Shown in pieces: positions 42,497 to 46,423 of a stretch of DNA of 46,423 nucleotides. Location of the stretch: contig CALWGP010000007.1 of the NCBI GenBank assembly GCA_944380095.1, forward strand, positions 1 through 46,423, in the 5' to 3' direction. The notes under the pieces were generated by a model. That model did no database searches. It was not told the origin of the DNA and saw only the letters and a program-made list of their open reading frames with translations. Numbering within the stretch: position 1 is the stretch's first letter; each line of letters starts with the position of its first letter. The translations under genes were made by a program, and so were the position numbers. This DNA is from an uncultured Lachnospiraceae bacterium (GTDB lineage: Bacteria > Bacillota > Clostridia > Lachnospirales > Lachnospiraceae).

Positions 42497-44311
42497 TTAT
42501 CTGCCGAACTGCATGTCGTTGTTACCGGAGTTGGTTTCCCACATCTCCAGCATGTTGATCGGGTCGTTGTAGTCAGCCAGCCAGCCTTCACGGCAGAAGT
42601 CAAATTTGCCTTCTTTTCTCTCGTTCAGGAAGACGGACCACTCACGGGTCTCAACGGTCAGGTTTGCGCCGATCACAGCGAAATCCTGCTGCAGGGCTTC
42701 ACCGATCTTAACGTTGCCTTCTGCATCGTTGGTCAGATAGGTGATGTTGATGGGCGTTTCAGGAGACAGCATGTTGTTCTCATCGAACTCATAGCCTGCG
42801 CCCTTGAGCAGCTCGATCGCTTCTGCTACGTTCTCTTCGGTGTACTCGGGATCATAGTAACCAACCTTGTCCTCTACAGGATAGGTATAAGCGTCGTCGT
42901 TCTGACGGAATGTGCCGCCCTGTCCGTCCGCCATGCCGGTAGGGATGAAGGTGTTGGCGATTTCCTGATCCGCCTGCGCGATGGTGTCAACGATGTACTG
43001 ACGGTCGATCAGCAGGGTGAACGCTTTTCTCATGTCAGCAGCCTGCTGAACGGTCTTGCCTGCGAACAGTTCGCTGTTTACGTTCCAGCCTGCATAGTAG
43101 GTGCCCAGGGTATCAATTTTGTGGAATTCGGGAGTATTCTCCACGGTTTCCATCATGTCGGTAGCGATGGTATCGATGAACTGCAGGGAGCCGTCAGCGA
43201 ATGCATTGTAAATCGCGGTATCGTCAGCGCTGAGCATGAAGTTGATCTCGGTCAGGGATACCTTGTCTGCTGCCCAGTAGTTGGGGTTGGGTTCATAGGT
43301 CATGGACTCGTTGTGCTTCCACTCGGTCAGCATCATAGGACCGCTGGTTACGAAACCTGCTTCCAGTGCCCATGCGCCGGGGTTGGTGTCAGCGCCTTCC
43401 GCAGCTTCCACACACTGCTGGGGAACGGGATAGAATGCAGGGAATGCGCACAGATCCAGGAAGTATGCGCAAGGAGCGTTCAGCTTAACGGTGAAGGTCT
43501 TGCCGTCTTCGGAAGCTTCGATGTCCAGGGTGCCGTCGTCCTTGGTAGCGATGATGCTTGCCAGGTAGGAGTAGTCAGCGCCGGTGGTAGGATCAGCCAT
43601 TCTCTGCCAGCTGTAAGCCACATCCTGAGCATCCAGTACTTCGCCGTCGGACCAAAGCAGGCCGTCCTTCATGGTGAAGGTATAGGTCATGCCGTCTTCG
43701 CTCATCTCATAGCCTTCTGCCAGTTCGGGAACCAGCTGGCCGTTCTCATCGTAAGCGTACAGGCCGGAGAAGGCAAGGATTGCCAGGCATGCGCCGTCTA
43801 CGGTGGAGTTTAATGCGGGATCCAGCTTATCGGGCTCGGATGCGATCTGCAGGTCCAAAGTCCCGGTAGGGGTGGTTGCAAAGCCGAAATACTTAAAGCC
43901 GAACAGGTTGCTGTAGATGTTTTCCACATCGGTCTTCTGCAGATAAACATCGTTGTAGTAGTACAGGGGAACGATTGCCCAGGTTGCCATCAGTTCGTCT
44001 TCCGCCTCGTGCATCATCGCTTCGCGCTTTGCCAGGTCGGTTTCGGTTCTGATTGCGGCGATTCTAGCATCGTAGTCTTCCCATGCGGGAGCAGCTTCGC
44101 TGCTGGGGCCGTGCTCTGTGCTTGCTGCAGCTTCTTCGGTGCCCGCTTCCGCTGCGGTTTCCGTGGATGCCGCAGTGTCAGCTGCATCCGCAGCTTCTGT
44201 GCTCTCTGCAGCAGGGGCGCTGGTTTCTGTGGTCGCGGTATTGCCGCAGCCTGCCAGGGAACCCAGCGTCATGCAAGCAGCCAGCACAAGTGCCAGATAC
44301 TTTTTCTTCAT
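42497..44311 (-). CDS. Oligopeptide-binding lipoprotein, apparently circularly permuted
   Basis: 604-residue binding lipoprotein (SBP family 5, OppA type) of the oppCDF transporter. The signal peptide ends LAGC with Cys 22; residues 23-73 are an Ala/Thr/Glu/Ser-rich linker. Residues about 74-146 (AWEDYDARIAAIRTET, then AEDELMATWAIVPLYYY, then NIYSNLFGFKYFGFA) resemble the normal C-terminal end of OppA proteins. Residues about 151-604 are the rest in ordinary order: LDLQIASEPDKLDPALNS, WSDGEVLDAQDVAYSWQR, FYPVPQQCVE, then GWLADYNDPINMLEMW. The protein stops at SGNNDMQFGR, just where the displaced segment would follow. No OppA-like coding remains after the stop. The ATG at 44311 lies behind a perfect AAGGAGG. 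It is the last gene of its operon. Confidence 0.9.
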   Translation of the reverse strand: MKKKYLALVLAACMTLGSLAGCGNTATTETSAPAAESTEAADAADTAASTETAAEAGTEEAAASTEHGPSSEAAPAWEDYDARIAAIRTETDLAKREAMMHEAEDELMATWAIVPLYYYNDVYLQKTDVENIYSNLFGFKYFGFATTPTGTLDLQIASEPDKLDPALNSTVDGACLAILAFSGLYAYDENGQLVPELAEGYEMSEDGMTYTFTMKDGLLWSDGEVLDAQDVAYSWQRMADPTTGADYSYLASIIATKDDGTLDIEASEDGKTFTVKLNAPCAYFLDLCAFPAFYPVPQQCVEAAEGADTNPGAWALEAGFVTSGPMMLTEWKHNESMTYEPNPNYWAADKVSLTEINFMLSADDTAIYNAFADGSLQFIDTIATDMMETVENTPEFHKIDTLGTYYAGWNVNSELFAGKTVQQAADMRKAFTLLIDRQYIVDTIAQADQEIANTFIPTGMADGQGGTFRQNDDAYTYPVEDKVGYYDPEYTEENVAEAIELLKGAGYEFDENNMLSPETPINITYLTNDAEGNVKIGEALQQDFAVIGANLTVETREWSVFLNERKEGKFDFCREGWLADYNDPINMLEMWETNSGNNDMQFGR

Positions 44312-44348
44312 AACTTCTTCCTCCTTAAAAAATGGTTTGGATTTATAA

Positions 44349-44372
44349 AAGCAAGGTGCGTTGGCACCGCTT
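44349..44372 (-). promoter_or_regulatory. Hairpin between oppF and the binding-protein gene
   Basis: Stem AAGC+GGTGC pairs with GCACC+GCTT around a 4-base loop, with two bulged bases. It lies in the 87-base gap upstream of the binding-protein gene. Such intercistronic stems often mark processing or partial stops that raise the yield of the binding protein relative to the ATPases. Confidence 0.45.
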
Positions 44373-44398
44373 CTATCAGACAAAAAACCTTAGGCCGC

Positions 44399-45379
44399 TT
44401 ATTTGTTCCAGCAGGCCACCTGGTGTCCGTTGCCCCGGTCCGTCAGCGTCGGGCACTCTTTTGCGCAGCGTTCCGTAGCATATTTGCAGCGGGTACGGAA
44501 TGCGCAGCCGCTGGGCATGTGCAGGGGGCTGGGCACATCCCCTTCCAGTACGATACGCTGGCGCTGCTTTGCCATCTTGGGATCCGGATAAGGCACCGCG
44601 CTCAGCAAAGACTGGGTATAGGGATGGATCGGATTGTCGTTAAGTTCGTTGGAATCCGCAATTTCCACGATACGTCCAAGGTACATTACGGCAATCCTGT
44701 CGGAAATATGATGCACCACCAGAAGGTCGTGGGCAATGAACAGATAAGCCACGCCCAGTTTCTCCTGAAGCTCTTCAAACATATTGATCACCTGCGCCTG
44801 GATGGATACGTCCAGGGCGCTCACCGCCTCGTCGCAGACGATGAATCTGGGGTTGGTCGCCAGTGCGCGGGCGATGCCGATCCTCTGTCTCTGGCCGCCG
44901 GAAAATTCGTGGGCGTAACGGGTGGCATGCTCTGCATTCAGGCCCACCAGCTCCATCAGGTGAAGGATCTTATCCCTTCTTTCCCCTTTGGACTGGTAAA
45001 GTTTATGCACATCCAGGGGCTCCCCGATAATATCTTCCACCGTCATACGGGGGTTTAAGGAAGAATAGGGATCCTGGAATACCATCTGCATCTGCTTTCT
45101 CATATGGCCGATGCTCTTTTCGTCCACCTTTTCCCCGTCGAAGAAGACGTCTCCGCCGGTAGGGGTATACAGCCGAAGCAGGGAACGTCCCACCGTGGTC
45201 TTCCCGCAGCCGGACTCTCCCACCAGGCCCAGCGTCTCGCCGGGCTTAATGGAGAAGGATACGCCGTCCACCGCCTTTAAGGGCAGGGACTTAAACAGGC
45301 CTACTTTAATCGGGAAATACTGCTGGAGGTTGTTTACCTCCACCAGGTATTCGTTTTTGGATGCTGTCTCGTTGCTCAT
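44399..45379 (-). CDS. oppF: Oligopeptide ABC transporter ATPase OppF
   Basis: 326-residue ATPase. Walker A is [10 protein letters not shown]-loop [12 protein letters not shown], signature [12 protein letters not shown], Walker [13 protein letters not shown], switch His in FIAHDLL. The C-terminal extension continues from [12 protein letters not shown] into a Cys-containing stretch ([15 protein letters not shown]), the type that binds an iron-sulfur cluster in some homologues. The start overlaps oppD by 4 bases. It pairs with OppD to power import. Confidence 0.95.
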   Translation of the reverse strand: MSNETASKNEYLVEVNNLQQYFPIKVGLFKSLPLKAVDGVSFSIKPGETLGLVGESGCGKTTVGRSLLRLYTPTGGDVFFDGEKVDEKSIGHMRKQMQMVFQDPYSSLNPRMTVEDIIGEPLDVHKLYQSKGERRDKILHLMELVGLNAEHATRYAHEFSGGQRQRIGIARALATNPRFIVCDEAVSALDVSIQAQVINMFEELQEKLGVAYLFIAHDLLVVHHISDRIAVMYLGRIVEIADSNELNDNPIHPYTQSLLSAVPYPDPKMAKQRQRIVLEGDVPSPLHMPSGCAFRTRCKYATERCAKECPTLTDRGNGHQVACWNK

Positions 45380-46377
45380 GCTCTGCCTCCTTTCTCCGCT
45401 TCCATCTGCGCCTTGACGTTCAGCCAGCAGGACGCGAAATGTCCGTCGGGCATCTGCATTTCAGGCGGCTGCTGTTCGATGCAGATCTTCATCGCATTTT
45501 CGCAGCGGGGGCAGAACGCGCAGCCCTTGGGCATATTCAGCAGATTGATGGGCGTACCCGGGATGGGGACCAGTTTTTCCCCGATCCGGTCTACGTTCGG
45601 AATGGAACGCAGAAGCCCTTTGGTATATTCGTGGTGAGGGCGGTAGAAAATATCTTCCGCCGTTCCTCTTTCGCAGACCCGTCCGCCGTACATGACGATG
45701 ATCTCGTCGCACATATCGGCGATAACGCCTAAGTCATGGGTAACCATGATAATGGCCATCCCCAGTTTTTTCTGCAGCTTCTGCATCAGCTCCAGAATCT
45801 GGGCCTGGATGGTTACGTCCAGAGCCGTGGTGGGTTCGTCCGCGATCAGGATATCCGGTTCACAGGCCAGGGCCATGGCGATCATCACCCTCTGGCGCAT
45901 GCCTCCGGACAGCTGATAAGGATACTGCTTCACTCGCTTTTCGGGCTCGTTGACGCCGACTAAGGTCAGCATCTCCACCGCTCTTTCCTCTGCGGCTTTG
46001 CCCCTGCGGTCCGTGTGCAGCTCAATGGCTTCCTTCAGCTGGGAGCCTACGGTAAAGACCGGGTTTAAGCTGGTCATGGGATCCTGGAAAATAATGGAAC
46101 AGCATTTTCCGCGGAAATCCCGCATCTGTTTTTCTGTAAATTTGGTAATGTCTTCCCCTTTGTAGAGGACCTTGCCTTCTTTGATCCGGCCGTTGCTCTC
46201 CAAAATCTGCATGATAGAATAGGCCGTTACGGATTTCCCGGAGCCGGACTCGCCTACAATGCCAAGGATCTTTCCTTTGTCCAGATTAAAGGACACGCCG
46301 TTGACAGCCAGCACTTCTCCTTTTCCCGTTTTAAAGGAGGTGTGGAGATTCTGTACGGAAAGAATTGTCTCGCTCAT
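45376..46377 (-). CDS. oppD: Oligopeptide ABC transporter ATPase OppD
   Basis: 333-residue ATPase. Walker A is [12 protein letters not shown]-loop [11 protein letters not shown], signature LSGGMRQRV, Walker [13 protein letters not shown], switch His in VTHDLG. The long C-terminal extension runs from [12 protein letters not shown] to [15 protein letters not shown], again Cys-rich. It is longer than the ATPases of the left-hand transporter, which lack this part. AAGGAGG precedes the ATG and the oppC stop lies directly upstream. Confidence 0.95.
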   Translation of the reverse strand: MSETILSVQNLHTSFKTGKGEVLAVNGVSFNLDKGKILGIVGESGSGKSVTAYSIMQILESNGRIKEGKVLYKGEDITKFTEKQMRDFRGKCCSIIFQDPMTSLNPVFTVGSQLKEAIELHTDRRGKAAEERAVEMLTLVGVNEPEKRVKQYPYQLSGGMRQRVMIAMALACEPDILIADEPTTALDVTIQAQILELMQKLQKKLGMAIIMVTHDLGVIADMCDEIIVMYGGRVCERGTAEDIFYRPHHEYTKGLLRSIPNVDRIGEKLVPIPGTPINLLNMPKGCAFCPRCENAMKICIEQQPPEMQMPDGHFASCWLNVKAQMEAEKGGRA

Positions 46378-46381
46378 TTTC

Positions 46382-46423
46382 TTACCTCCTTAACTTGGGA
46401 TCGAAGGCATCCCGCAGACCGTC
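46382..46423 (-). CDS. oppC: C-terminal end of an OppC-type permease (partial)
   Basis: The last 13 codons before a TAA read DGLRDAFDPKLRR, which is the standard ending of DppC/OppC permeases (GDGLRDALDPK type). The rest lies beyond the right edge. It fixes the operon order as oppC-oppD-oppF-binding protein. The stop is within the oppD leader, and the AAGGAGG of oppD overlaps the last codons. Confidence 0.8.
   Translation of the reverse strand, partial: DGLRDAFDPKLRR

Noticed and set aside
43121..43813. A plus-strand frame of about 230 codons opposite the binding-protein gene
   Set aside because: Shadow of the strongly biased codons of the minus-strand gene; no family features.
42497..44311. 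Frameshift, truncation or partial duplication as explanation for the odd binding protein
   Set aside because: The frame is open throughout, the C-terminal segment is present once only (at the front), and the sequence after the stop shows no OppA-like coding but goes straight to a terminator.
1..46423. CRISPR arrays, tRNA or rRNA genes, insertion sequences, prophage or toxin-antitoxin genes
   Set aside because: None was recognised on either strand; the intergenic regions are short and explained by promoters, leaders and terminators.

Overview
The window comes from a spore-forming Gram-positive bacterium of the Clostridia, most like a fairly GC-rich Lachnospiraceae. The evidence is the sporulation genes (spoIIGA, sigE, sigG, a ylmC-type gene, a SpoVD-like PBP), AGGAGG-type ribosome sites, SigA-type promoters, MurE with the DNPR motif of meso-diaminopimelate enzymes, and a dcw cluster without ftsA. 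Coding is dense and almost entirely on the minus strand. sigG is the only convincing plus-strand gene. No tRNA, rRNA, CRISPR array, insertion sequence or prophage was seen, and no gap between genes exceeds about 300 bases.

Read in the direction of transcription (right to left), the layout is as follows. (1) 46.4-42.4 kb: end of an oligopeptide ABC operon (oppC end, oppD, oppF, substrate-binding lipoprotein), closed by a terminator. (2) 42.4-37.8 kb: secG, rnr, smpB, then murE from its own promoter. (3) 37.8-26 kb: a long housekeeping run, priA-def-fmt-yugP-rsmB-rlmN-prpC-prkC-rsgA-ychF, closed by a very strong terminator. (4) 25.9-12.7 kb: the division and cell wall (dcw) cluster mraZ-rsmH-ftsL-pbpB-spoVD-mraY-murD-ftsW/spoVE-murA-ftsQ, then ftsZ with its own promoter. 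(5) 12.5-7.9 kb: trpS, the spoIIGA-sigE pair, sigG inverted to face sigE, ylmC and nrdR. (6) 7.8-0.1 kb: a peptide- or nickel-type ABC operon (binding protein, two permeases, two ATPases) running without a break into yqeG, aroE and a fused aroK-aroQ, closed by a terminator. An outward promoter at the left edge serves a gene outside the window.

The most striking observation is the substrate-binding protein at 42497-44311. The segment that forms the C-terminus of ordinary OppA-type proteins lies at its N-terminus, just after the lipoprotein signal and an Ala/Thr/Glu linker, and the protein stops where that segment would normally start. This looks like a natural circular permutation. Further points of interest are sigG turned around to converge on sigE; two sporulation-related genes (sigG and the SpoVD-like PBP) whose Shine-Dalgarno lies inside a terminator-like hairpin; a spoIIG-type promoter with a 21-bp spacer and a perfect Spo0A box; four MraZ boxes at exact 10-bp spacing; the AroK-AroQ fusion; and TTG starts in several wall and division genes.

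Functionally the window covers peptide uptake, shikimate synthesis, peptidoglycan precursor synthesis and polymerisation, septum formation, wall-sensing Ser/Thr phosphorylation, translation quality control and the forespore/mother-cell sigma cascade. All calls are by eye from motifs and family knowledge; no database search was run.
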